From positions 716,001-780,000 of the forward strand of contig NC_003030.1 in NCBI RefSeq assembly GCF_000008765.1: DNA of 64,000 nucleotides. The letters are read 5' to 3'. Numbering within the stretch: position 1 is the stretch's first letter; each line of letters opens with the position of its first letter. This DNA comes from Clostridium acetobutylicum ATCC 824 (GTDB lineage: Bacteria > Bacillota > Clostridia > Clostridiales > Clostridiaceae). The notes beneath the pieces are model-generated. The model had not been told where the DNA came from and made no database searches. It saw nothing but the letters and a program-made list of their open reading frames with translations. Below are positions 52,366 through 60,875 of this stretch, in pieces. The position numbers and the translations under genes were made by a program.

Positions 52366-54249
52366 ATGAAATATAGCAATATTAATAAGAAATTAGGTAG
52401 TTTTTTAAGTTCTTCAAAAAATATAATTAAAACAGTTAAATTACTTTGGAAAAGCTCAAGTTTAAGCTTTATTGCAACACTGATTATTACTGTATTAAAT
52501 GGTATAATTGTTCCAATTAATATGGTAATTTCAAAATATTTAATTGATAGTGTTGTAAATGCATTAAAAAATAAAAGTCCAATTGATTCCTTAAATAAAG
52601 TTCTTTTTTGGTTAGTAGTAGAATTTGGGGTTATTGCATTTTCCTACGTTATAGGTAGAGTAAATACATATTTTTCAACTATTCAATCTAAATGTTTAAA
52701 TAACAGTATTTCAGAACTTCTTATAAAAAAGGCAAATGAGTTGGATTTATCATATTTTGAAAATGATGAATTTTATAATAAAATAGAAAAAGCCAATAGC
52801 CAAGCAGTAGGAACTACTATTCAAATTGTAAATGGATTAACACAAATTGTAAAGAATTTTACTACGCTAGTTGGAGCTATTGTAATTGTATTTCAATTAA
52901 GTCCTATTATACTTTTGCTTTGCATTATGACATCCATACCGATGTTTATTATAAATATAAAGATTTATAAGCAAAAATATAATATTTACAGTAAAAGAAT
53001 AGAGAAGACAAGATTGGCGCATTATTTACAGATGGTTATGATGGATTATATACCAGTAAAAGAAATAAAATTGAATCGTATTGGAGATTGGTTGGAAAAA
53101 ATTATACTTTCTATATATAAGGATAATCTAAATCAGGATAAAAAAATCGAAAAGAAACAGCTTTTAATTATGAGTATAGTAGATATTTTTAATACAATTA
53201 TCTCATATGGATATAAGATTTATGTGATTTTTATAACGTTAACTCAAAGGTTAAGTATTGGTTCTATGAATATGTATATATCCGCATTGACAAATTTAGA
53301 GGATTCAGTAAAAAATACTTTGGATAATTTTGCTTTACTTTATTCAAATAATCTCTATATAGAAAACTTATTTTATGTGCTTGACTTAAAGCCATTAATA
53401 TTAAATAACAATAGTGGCAAGAAAGAGTTTATAAATGAAATACGGGATTCAATAGAATTTAGAAATGTATCCTTTAAATACCCTAATTCTAAAAAATATG
53501 CTTTGAAAAATGTTAGTTTTAAAATAGAAGCAAATCAAAATTGTGCTATAGTAGGACTTAATGGTTGTGGAAAGACGACACTTATAAAATTGTTAACTAG
53601 GCTGTATGATCCTACAGAAGGAGAAATATATATAGATAATATAAATATCAAAGAATTTAATATAGAATCTCTATACAAAGGTATAGGAATTGTATTTCAG
53701 GATTTTATGAAGTATCCATTTGATGTGAAAAAGAATATTGGATTTGGTAATATTGATAATTTAGATAATTTTGAACTTATTAAAACAGCAGCTAAAAAAG
53801 CAAATGCATATACATTTATACAGGGATTAAGTAATAAATTCGATACAAAACTTCAGAAAATGTGGAGTAATGGAGTGGATTTATCACTAGGTCAGTGGCA
53901 AAAGCTTGCTATAAGCAGGGCTTTTATGAGTAATGCATGTTTACTGATATTAGATGAGCCTACGGCATCAATTGATGCAAAGTCGGAATATGAATTATTT
54001 AAGGATTTTAAAGAGTTAATGGGAGAAGGAACTAGTATTTTAATATCCCATAGGTTTTCTACCGTAAAAATGGCAGATAAAATTATTGTTCTAAAGGATG
54101 GTGAAATAGTTGAACAAGGAAATCATGATAGTCTTATAAAAAGTGATGGTTTGTATGCTGAATTATATAATATGCAGGCTGACGCTTATCTGGTGAATGA
54201 AGATAAGAATATTGATGTGAGTAAAGATAAATTAAAAGACATAGTATGA
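52366..54249 (+). CDS. ABC exporter (membrane plus ATPase), peptide type
   Basis: A 627-residue half-transporter: about six membrane segments (residues 30-330), then the ATPase with Walker A GLNGCGKTT (397-405), signature LSLGQ (506-510) and Walker B LLILDEP (Asp 530, Glu 531). The switch His lies in LISHRFS. It lacks an N-terminal C39 peptidase, so it would export an already cleaved or separately processed peptide. It follows precursor 2 by about 200 bases. It is the expected exporter of the mature product, acting as a homodimer. Confidence 0.9.
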   Translation: MKYSNINKKLGSFLSSSKNIIKTVKLLWKSSSLSFIATLIITVLNGIIVPINMVISKYLIDSVVNALKNKSPIDSLNKVLFWLVVEFGVIAFSYVIGRVNTYFSTIQSKCLNNSISELLIKKANELDLSYFENDEFYNKIEKANSQAVGTTIQIVNGLTQIVKNFTTLVGAIVIVFQLSPIILLLCIMTSIPMFIINIKIYKQKYNIYSKRIEKTRLAHYLQMVMMDYIPVKEIKLNRIGDWLEKIILSIYKDNLNQDKKIEKKQLLIMSIVDIFNTIISYGYKIYVIFITLTQRLSIGSMNMYISALTNLEDSVKNTLDNFALLYSNNLYIENLFYVLDLKPLILNNNSGKKEFINEIRDSIEFRNVSFKYPNSKKYALKNVSFKIEANQNCAIVGLNGCGKTTLIKLLTRLYDPTEGEIYIDNINIKEFNIESLYKGIGIVFQDFMKYPFDVKKNIGFGNIDNLDNFELIKTAAKKANAYTFIQGLSNKFDTKLQKMWSNGVDLSLGQWQKLAISRAFMSNACLLILDEPTASIDAKSEYELFKDFKELMGEGTSILISHRFSTVKMADKIIVLKDGEIVEQGNHDSLIKSDGLYAELYNMQADAYLVNEDKNIDVSKDKLKDIV

Positions 54250-54273
54250 GTTAAAAGACATACTATGTCTTTT
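54234..54273 (+). terminator. terminator overlapping the exporter stop
   Basis: A 15-bp perfect stem (aaaagacatagtatg / catactatgtctttt) with a 10-base loop. Its left arm covers the last codons and stop of the exporter gene. It separates the peptide module from the MalE module. Confidence 0.8.
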
Positions 54274-54341
54274 AATTATTGGTGTTTCAAATTAGGAACT
54301 TATATTAAAATTTAAAATTAACACTTAGAAAATAGTGTAAT

Positions 54342-54361
54342 CTTAACGTTAAATTAATATT
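54342..54361 (+). promoter_or_regulatory. AACGTTA element before the first MalE-like gene
   Basis: cttaacgttaaattaatatt; related to 56450-56475 and 57960-57981. It lies about 95 bases before the ATG. The shared core TTAACGTTA is also within the 21-bp elements at 45330 and 48598. Confidence 0.5.
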
Positions 54362-54435
54362 ACATTTGTTAATATTAGTTGGAAATCAGTTCAACTATTA
54401 ACTATATCTTAGAGTATATAAGGGGGAAATATTAA

Positions 54436-55791
54436 ATGAAAATATCAAAAAAACGATTAGCAATTATTGGTGTTGTCATAGTTATTATTGCTGCAATAGG
54501 CATGTATCCAGTATTTAGTAAAAAACTTCTAAGGTCAAGCGATCCAAATACATTAACTATTTATGCTTTAGCTTATAATGGAAAGCTTAATTATGATATA
54601 GAGCCTATTGTAAATGAATTTAAAGAAAAATATCCTAATATAAAATTAAATATAGTGAAATTTAGTAGCGATAGTGAATATCAAAAATATAATGAAAAAA
54701 TTTTAAGTGACACTTTATCAGGAGGAGGGCCAGATATAATATATTTTGATCCTGAGGATACTAATGCAAGAGCTTTTCAAAAATCTGGTATGCTTGAAGA
54801 TTTAAAGCCATATATAGAAAAGGATAAAGATTTTAACAAAGAAGATTATAATTCAAAACTTTTAAATGCTGGAATGTATAAAGGAAAATTGACATTTATA
54901 CCTACTGATTACTGTGTTCCAGCTTATATAACAACAAAAGAGCTACTTGAGAAGAATAATATTAAAATTACTGAAAATATGTCTCAAAATGATTTTATGA
55001 AGTCATTGAGTGGATATATTTCAAATGCTAAAAGTACCAATGGCAAAACACTTTTTGCAAAATCAATAGATGTAGGTGATTTTATTGCAAGTAGTGGTTT
55101 TGAATGTGTAAATTATGAGAATAAAAAAATGTATTTTGATACAAAAGAATTCAAAGATATAATGGAAAATTATAAAAAGATATATAATTCAACACCTAAG
55201 AAAACAAATAATGAAAGTGGTGAGGAAGGCTTACAAGGAATAAAAAATGGATCTACTCTTTTTTCAACAGATAATGGTTATACATGTGGTGTAGAGTTTT
55301 TTGAATCTGAGTCGACAATAAAAGGATTAACAGGACAAACTCAGGTTATAAATAGCTTTCCGACTTATGAAGGAGGTAATAAAACAATTGCAATTGCAGA
55401 AGATTTAATAGGAATGAGTAAAAAAACACTAAATAAAAGGGCTGCTTATAACTTTATAAAACTGGCTTTATCAGAGAAAGTACAATGTGATGATAAAACT
55501 TATATGCCACCTATAAATAAGAAATCGCAAATAGATATTAAAAATAGATATCTAAGAGAAGAAATCGGTAAGAATTCCAAGGAATATAAAGTAATATTAA
55601 ATAAACCATCAGATGATCTTAACAAATATTATGATAGAGTAACAAGTAATGTAGATGAAGTAAGAATTTTGGATACAGATGTAGATAAGCTTATAAAAGA
55701 ATGCATGACGCCATATTTTGATGGTAAATCATCCTATGATAGTGCCTTAAAAACCTTAGAAAATAAAGTTAAATTATATATAAATGAATAA
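54436..55791 (+). CDS. membrane-anchored MalE-like solute-binding protein 1
   Basis: A 451-residue family 1 extracellular solute-binding protein: TLTIYALAYNGKLNYDIEPIVNEFKEKYPNIKLNIVKF (about 40-77), then GGGPDIIYFDPEDTNA and KSGMLEDLKPYIEKD. Unlike most clostridial binding proteins it has no lipobox; residues about 8-28 form an uncleaved-looking membrane anchor. It is about 85 percent like the protein at 56540. GGGGG precedes the ATG. The ligand is unknown; sugars are usual for the family, but its place in a peptide island suggests a peptide or maltose-type transport function remains open. Confidence 0.85.
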   Translation: MKISKKRLAIIGVVIVIIAAIGMYPVFSKKLLRSSDPNTLTIYALAYNGKLNYDIEPIVNEFKEKYPNIKLNIVKFSSDSEYQKYNEKILSDTLSGGGPDIIYFDPEDTNARAFQKSGMLEDLKPYIEKDKDFNKEDYNSKLLNAGMYKGKLTFIPTDYCVPAYITTKELLEKNNIKITENMSQNDFMKSLSGYISNAKSTNGKTLFAKSIDVGDFIASSGFECVNYENKKMYFDTKEFKDIMENYKKIYNSTPKKTNNESGEEGLQGIKNGSTLFSTDNGYTCGVEFFESESTIKGLTGQTQVINSFPTYEGGNKTIAIAEDLIGMSKKTLNKRAAYNFIKLALSEKVQCDDKTYMPPINKKSQIDIKNRYLREEIGKNSKEYKVILNKPSDDLNKYYDRVTSNVDEVRILDTDVDKLIKECMTPYFDGKSSYDSALKTLENKVKLYINE

Positions 55792-55821
55792 TATTAATTA
55801 GATAAAGGGACGTTTTTTACT

Positions 55822-56301
55822 ATGTCAAAAAGGTTGAAGAAAAATTTAATTATAACAGGACTAATAATAGCTATATGTACTGTTGTAAGTGGATGTTCAA
55901 GTAATTCAAGTAAAGATGGTCAAAAAGCTGAAAGTGTTGGAAGTAAAAATGTAAGTTCAAATAAAGATAATAGTAGAAATGATGAATATGGCAGTGATAA
56001 GCTTGGCGATTTAAGAGGTATGTGTAATATTAAATCAATTAATGGAGATGAGGTAACAGTTGATTTGCAGCAAGAAAATCCTAAAACTCATGATGTTAGA
56101 ATAACTAGAAATAAAAAAATAAAAATTACAGATAGCACAATGATTATATTGCATACTTGCTATAAAGGTAGTAAAAATGTTAAGGAAAGCAAATTGTCTA
56201 AAAGTGATCTGAAGAATTATCGCTGCTTTATAGCATGGGGAGAACAGGAAGGAGATATATTTATAGCGAAAAAAATACAAATAACTCAGTGGGGGAATTA
56301 A
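55822..56301 (+). CDS. small lipoprotein between the MalE paralogues
   Basis: A 159-residue lipoprotein with lipobox VSGC (Cys 25), a Ser/Lys/Asn-rich linker, and a C-terminal domain of about 100 residues with a beta-rich pattern (CNIKSINGDEVTVDLQQENP, then KIKITDSTMIILHTC and CFIAWGEQEGDIFIAKKIQIT). It follows MalE-like 1 by 30 bases in the same operon. I recognise no family; a role as an immunity or accessory lipoprotein is a guess. Confidence 0.7.
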   Translation: MSKRLKKNLIITGLIIAICTVVSGCSSNSSKDGQKAESVGSKNVSSNKDNSRNDEYGSDKLGDLRGMCNIKSINGDEVTVDLQQENPKTHDVRITRNKKIKITDSTMIILHTCYKGSKNVKESKLSKSDLKNYRCFIAWGEQEGDIFIAKKIQITQWGN

Positions 56302-56449
56302 TAAAGTAAATTAAGATTAAAACAACCGAATGTTTAGAGTAATGTTGCAGTAAAAAGCATTACTCTATTTTAGTGTAATATATGTAGACATGATTATAAA
56401 TGTAAAATTGTAATTATAAGTAACATGATAGAAAAATTTATATTTATAT

Positions 56450-56475
56450 CGTAACGTTAAGTTATATTAATATTA
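56450..56475 (+). promoter_or_regulatory. AACGTTA element before the second MalE-like gene
   Basis: cgtaacgttaagttatatta followed by atatta, then TTGACA at 56479-56484, a possible -35 box. The position just upstream of a -35 fits an activator site of the OmpR class. Confidence 0.5.
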
Positions 56476-56539
56476 AATTTGACACTATTATAAATAAATT
56501 AGATTAGGTTTCGTTGTATATGAAAGAAGGAAATGTTAA

Positions 56540-57898
56540 ATGAAAATGTCAAAAAAGCGATTAGCAATTATTGGTGTTGTCATAGTTATTATTGTTGCAA
56601 TAGGCATGTATCCAGTATTTAGTAAGAAACTTTTAAGGTCAAGTGATCCAAATACATTAACTATTTATGCTTTAGCTTATAATGGAAAGCTTAATTATGA
56701 TATAGAGGCTATTGTAAATGGATTTAAGCAAAAGTATCCTAATATAAAATTGAATATAGTAAAATTTAATCTCGATGGTGGTGGATATGAAAAATATAAC
56801 GAGAAAATTTTAAGTGACACCTTAGCAGGAGGAGGACCAGATATAATATATTTTAATCCTGAGGAGACTAATGCAAGAGCTTTTCAAAAGTCTGGTATGC
56901 TTGAAGATTTAAAGCCATATATAGAAAAGGATAAAGATTTTAATAAAGAAGATTATAATTCAAAACTTTTAAATGCTGGGATGTATAAAGGAAAATTGAC
57001 ATTTATACCTACTGATTACTGTATTCCATCTTATATAACAACAAAAGAGTTACTTGATAAAAATAATATTAAAATTACTGAAAATATATCTCAAAATGAT
57101 TTTATGCAGTCATTGAGTGGATATATTTCAAATGCTAAAAGTAGCAATGGCAAAACACTTTTTGCAAAATCATTAAATATAGGTGATTTTATTGCAAGTA
57201 GTGGTTTTGAATGCGTAGATTATGAGAATAAAAAAATGTATTTTGATACAAAAGAATTCAAAGATATAATGGAAAATTATAAAAAGATATATAATTCAAC
57301 ACCTAAGCCAGCAACTAGTGAAAGTGGTGAGGAAGGATTACAAGGAATAAAAAATCGATCTACTCTTTTTTCAACAGATCAGAGTTATACATGTGGTGTA
57401 GAGTTTTTTGAATCTGAGTCAACAATAAAAGGATTAACAGGACAAACTCAGGTTATAAATAGCTTTCCGACTTATAACGGAGGTAATAAAACAATTGCAA
57501 TTGCAGAAGATTTAATAGGAATGAGTAAAACAACACTAAATAAAAAGGCTGCTTATGACTTTATAAAAATAGCTTTATCAGAAAAAATACAATGTGATAA
57601 TAGAGGTTATACACCCCCTATAAATAAAAAATCACAAATAGATATTAAAAATAAATATTTAAACGAAGAAGTTGGTAAAAATGATAAAGAGAACAAGGTA
57701 ATATTAAATAAACTGTCAGATGATTTTAACAAATATTATGATAGGGTAACAAATAATATAGATGAAGTAAGAATTTTAGATACAAATGTAGATAAGCTTA
57801 TAAAAGAATGCATGACGCCATATTTTGAGAATAAATCATCCTATGATAGTGCATTAAAAACCTTAGAAAATAAAGTTAAATTATATATAAATGAATAG
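56540..57898 (+). CDS. membrane-anchored MalE-like solute-binding protein 2
   Basis: A 452-residue paralogue of 54436-55791, with the same anchor (about residues 8-28) and no lipobox. Differences cluster at the ligand side (FNPEET for FDPEDT, RGYTPP for KTYMPP, QSYTCG for NGYTCG), consistent with altered ligand choice. It has its own upstream AACGTTA element and is followed after about 120 bases by the permease genes. A recent tandem duplication is likely. Confidence 0.85.
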   Translation: MKMSKKRLAIIGVVIVIIVAIGMYPVFSKKLLRSSDPNTLTIYALAYNGKLNYDIEAIVNGFKQKYPNIKLNIVKFNLDGGGYEKYNEKILSDTLAGGGPDIIYFNPEETNARAFQKSGMLEDLKPYIEKDKDFNKEDYNSKLLNAGMYKGKLTFIPTDYCIPSYITTKELLDKNNIKITENISQNDFMQSLSGYISNAKSSNGKTLFAKSLNIGDFIASSGFECVDYENKKMYFDTKEFKDIMENYKKIYNSTPKPATSESGEEGLQGIKNRSTLFSTDQSYTCGVEFFESESTIKGLTGQTQVINSFPTYNGGNKTIAIAEDLIGMSKTTLNKKAAYDFIKIALSEKIQCDNRGYTPPINKKSQIDIKNKYLNEEVGKNDKENKVILNKLSDDFNKYYDRVTNNIDEVRILDTNVDKLIKECMTPYFENKSSYDSALKTLENKVKLYINE

Positions 57899-57959
57899 AT
57901 AAGAAAGGAGTAATATGTTAGCTATCAAAAGTAGGTAATACATTACTCTATTTTTACAT

Positions 57960-57981
57960 CTTAACGTTATCTTAATAGTAA
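57960..57981 (+). promoter_or_regulatory. AACGTTA element before the permease genes
   Basis: cttaacgttatcttaatagt then aa; the third copy of the element, about 60 bases before the MalF-like start. The repeat upstream of three successive units suggests a shared regulator. Confidence 0.5.
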
Positions 57982-58021
57982 GTTTGATAATATAACATTG
58001 AATTTGCTTGGAGGGGAGTGG

Positions 58022-58891
58022 ATGGAAATACAAAATTTAAATGTAAAGAAAAAAGAAAATATAAAGGGGTATATTTTTGCGGGGCCTTCCATAATAGGAT
58101 TTTTAATGTTTTTTGTAATACCATTTCTTATAAGTGTAGTATATTGCTTTACACAAGGGGTAGGAGGTTTGGATTTCGTTGGATTCCAAAACTTTATAGA
58201 ATTATTTCAAAATGATTCATTTAAATTGGCAGTTAAAAATACAATTTTATTCAATATAATAGCCGTACCATTGGTTTTAATTATATCGCTTGGAGTTACT
58301 ATTATAGTTAATAATAAAATAAAAAAAGCATCATTTTTTAGGACTGCTTTAACTGTACCATTGGTTATTCCAGTGGCATCAATTATACTAGTTTGGCAAG
58401 TTTTTTTTGCTGAATCAGGAGTAATTAATAAGATTCTTTTAAAAGTGGGGATTATGGGACCGGATTATCTTAAAACGGGATGGTCATTCTTTGTACTGGT
58501 ACTTCTATATGTTTGGAAAAATTGTGGTTATGACATGATAATATTTCTTGCAGGTTTAAACAATATCCCAAAAGAGTATTATGAAGCTGCAGAAATAGAT
58601 GGATGCAGTAAAATCCAAAGCTTTTTTAAAATAACCTTACCTCTTTTAATGCCTACAATATTTTTTGCTTTCATAATATCAATAATAAATTCTCTTAGAA
58701 TCTATAGAGAAGCGTATTTACTTTCAGGCCAATATCCAGATTCTAGCATATATATGCTTCAGCACTTTATGAATAATAATTTTGCTAATTTAAACTATCA
58801 AAGGCTTTCAACAGCATCAGTTATAGTTTTTGTATTTGTCGCGATTGTGATTTATTACCTGTTTAGAATTCAAAAGAAATTTGAGGTGTAG
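58022..58891 (+). CDS. MalF-type ABC permease
   Basis: A 289-residue permease with about six membrane segments and the EAA loop YYEAAEIDGCSKIQSFFKITLPLLMP (about residues 182-207). It is of the sugar-importer (MalF/UgpA) group. ATG 58022 is chosen from GGAGGGGAG upstream; an in-frame TTG-type start at 57998 lies before that site. The MalG partner starts 3 bases after it. No ATPase is encoded in the operon, so a shared MsmX-type ATPase elsewhere would be needed. Confidence 0.9.
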   Translation: MEIQNLNVKKKENIKGYIFAGPSIIGFLMFFVIPFLISVVYCFTQGVGGLDFVGFQNFIELFQNDSFKLAVKNTILFNIIAVPLVLIISLGVTIIVNNKIKKASFFRTALTVPLVIPVASIILVWQVFFAESGVINKILLKVGIMGPDYLKTGWSFFVLVLLYVWKNCGYDMIIFLAGLNNIPKEYYEAAEIDGCSKIQSFFKITLPLLMPTIFFAFIISIINSLRIYREAYLLSGQYPDSSIYMLQHFMNNNFANLNYQRLSTASVIVFVFVAIVIYYLFRIQKKFEV

Positions 58892-58894
58892 ACT

Positions 58895-59722
58895 ATGAAG
58901 AGAAAAAATAAGACATTAATTTTTTTTGAGTATACAATATTGGTTATTTTTGCCATAGCAGCAATATTTCCTGTTATATATATGATTTCAAGTTCTTTTA
59001 TGGGTGAAGAAGAGGTTAAAAATGCACTTCAAAGCTTTAAGTTTCATATTATACCTGATGAATTTACATTGATTCAATATTATAATAGTTTACTTAGGCA
59101 GCCAGATTTTTTATTGAAGTTTTGGAATTCGGTAATATTAACATTACCCACAGTTATTGGACAAATAATAGTATCAATTTTTGGAGCCTATGCTTTTGCT
59201 AAGATAAAATTTAAGTATAAAACTCAAATATTTTTTATGTTTATAATACTTATGATAATGCCATACCAAGTCACCTTAGTGCCTATATACATAATTATGA
59301 AAAAGTTGAACTTGGTGGGATCTTATGCTTCGGTAATATTACCTGGAATATTTTCAACTTTTGGAGTATTTCTTATGACACAATTTATGAAATCAATTCC
59401 AGATGAGCAATGTGAGGCGGCGAAAATTGATGGAGCCAATGATATACAAATATTATTTAAAATTATAATTCCGCAATGCAAAGGAGCATTAGTATCACTT
59501 ATAATACTAAGTTTTATAGATAATTGGAATATGATAGAGCAGCCACTTATTTTACTAGGAGATAAAAAACAGCCTCTTTCAACATTTTTATCACAGATTA
59601 ATAGTGGTGAGTTGGGAATAGCCTTTGCATGCAGCGTAATATTTATGATACCTTCAATCCTTATGTTTTTAAAGGGAGAAGATGAGCTTCTTGAAGGGAT
59701 ACAGCATTTAGATATGAAGTAG
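58895..59722 (+). CDS. MalG-type ABC permease
   Basis: A 275-residue permease with about six membrane segments and the EAA loop QCEAAKIDGANDIQILFKIIIPQCKG (about residues 171-196), the MalG/UgpE side of the importer. It follows the MalF gene by 3 bases and precedes the HlyD-like gene by 11 bases. Together with MalF and the two MalE-like proteins it makes a complete importer apart from the ATPase. Confidence 0.9.
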   Translation: MKRKNKTLIFFEYTILVIFAIAAIFPVIYMISSSFMGEEEVKNALQSFKFHIIPDEFTLIQYYNSLLRQPDFLLKFWNSVILTLPTVIGQIIVSIFGAYAFAKIKFKYKTQIFFMFIILMIMPYQVTLVPIYIIMKKLNLVGSYASVILPGIFSTFGVFLMTQFMKSIPDEQCEAAKIDGANDIQILFKIIIPQCKGALVSLIILSFIDNWNMIEQPLILLGDKKQPLSTFLSQINSGELGIAFACSVIFMIPSILMFLKGEDELLEGIQHLDMK

Positions 59723-59733
59723 GGGTGAGATGT

Positions 59734-60870
59734 ATGAAAAATAAAAAAAATAAAGTTGTTACTATAAGTATTATAGTATTTGTTGGGATTGTTATAATTT
59801 GCACATATTTTTCAAAGACTATAAAAAATATGCTTCTTCCTGAAGTTACCGTTTGTTATGCTAAGCCTGGAACTATAGGTGAAAGTTTTGAAACTACAGG
59901 AACAATACAATATGAAAATACTCATAAAATATATCCAATGTCAAACTGGCAAATTAAACAGATTTGTGTAAAGCTAAATCAGGATGTTAAGAAAGGAGAT
60001 GTGTTAGCAAAGGTAGATAATGATGAAATATCACTTAAAGAAAAAGAAGAGCAAGAAGTAATAATGCAGCTTCAGGATGAAATAAATAGCTTAAAAAAGG
60101 CACCAGCTCCAGATCAAGATAAGATTAAAGAAAATCAATATAAATTGGATACTGAAAATATAAAGTATAAAGCGATAAGAAAAGGATTAACGAATGATGG
60201 CAGTATACTTTCTGACGTAGATGGTAAGGTAGTGAGCATAAATTCTCAAAATGGGCAAAGTCCCCAAGATGCTCAGAGCGATAGTTCATCAAGTTCTCAA
60301 GCAGGAGATAATATACAAGCAGCAAGCAATGCTTTGTTTGAAATAATAAGTAGTGATGCAACTTTTTCAGTAAAATGGACAGCTTCGACAAAAGATGCTG
60401 AAGGATTGTCAATTGGAGATACTGTTAATGTTACAGCACAAGATGGAGAAAATTCAAATGCTGAAACAGCAGCAATTTCTGAAAAAAAATACGATTCAAC
60501 TAAAGATGAATACGAGTTTTTAGCTACCATAAGTGGTAAGAGTGACTTTAAAGAAAATGATAAAGTTACTGTAAGTACCCAAGGAAATATTAAAAAATAT
60601 AACAATGTTATTCCCAAAAGCTGTTTGTATGATGATAATGGAGTAGATTATATTTATGCTGTTAAAGCCAAAGACGGTGCACTAGAGAATGAAGAATATG
60701 TTGAAAGAATTCAAGTGAAAGTTATAGATTCTGACTCGTTAAATTGTTCGATTAAATCAGTAAATAATGGTCAGTTGGATAAAAGTAATTACGGAATTGT
60801 AAGTAGTTCATCTAAGTCAATTAATGATAATTCAGAAGTAAAGTTGGTTACTACGGAAGTATCGAGGTGA
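59734..60870 (+). CDS. HlyD/RND-type membrane-fusion (adaptor) protein
   Basis: A 378-residue protein with an N-terminal membrane anchor (about 6-27). Its barrel/lipoyl hybrid is MSNWQIKQICVKLNQDVKKGDVLAKVDNDEI, followed by a short coiled-coil hairpin (about 92-135) with an insert rich in Ser/Gln (QDAQSDSSSSSQAGDN). Then comes a beta-barrel region. Such adaptors pair with MacB-type permeases in Gram-positive antimicrobial-peptide systems. ATG 59734 follows GGGGTGA. It overlaps the next gene by none but is 5 bases from its true start. Confidence 0.82.
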   Translation: MKNKKNKVVTISIIVFVGIVIICTYFSKTIKNMLLPEVTVCYAKPGTIGESFETTGTIQYENTHKIYPMSNWQIKQICVKLNQDVKKGDVLAKVDNDEISLKEKEEQEVIMQLQDEINSLKKAPAPDQDKIKENQYKLDTENIKYKAIRKGLTNDGSILSDVDGKVVSINSQNGQSPQDAQSDSSSSSQAGDNIQAASNALFEIISSDATFSVKWTASTKDAEGLSIGDTVNVTAQDGENSNAETAAISEKKYDSTKDEYEFLATISGKSDFKENDKVTVSTQGNIKKYNNVIPKSCLYDDNGVDYIYAVKAKDGALENEEYVERIQVKVIDSDSLNCSIKSVNNGQLDKSNYGIVSSSSKSINDNSEVKLVTTEVSR

Positions 60871-60875
60871 TTAAT

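Noticed and set aside
60125-60617. Minus-strand open frames over the HlyD-like gene
   Set aside because: They are complementary shadows of a Ser/Gln-rich coding stretch and have no start signal.
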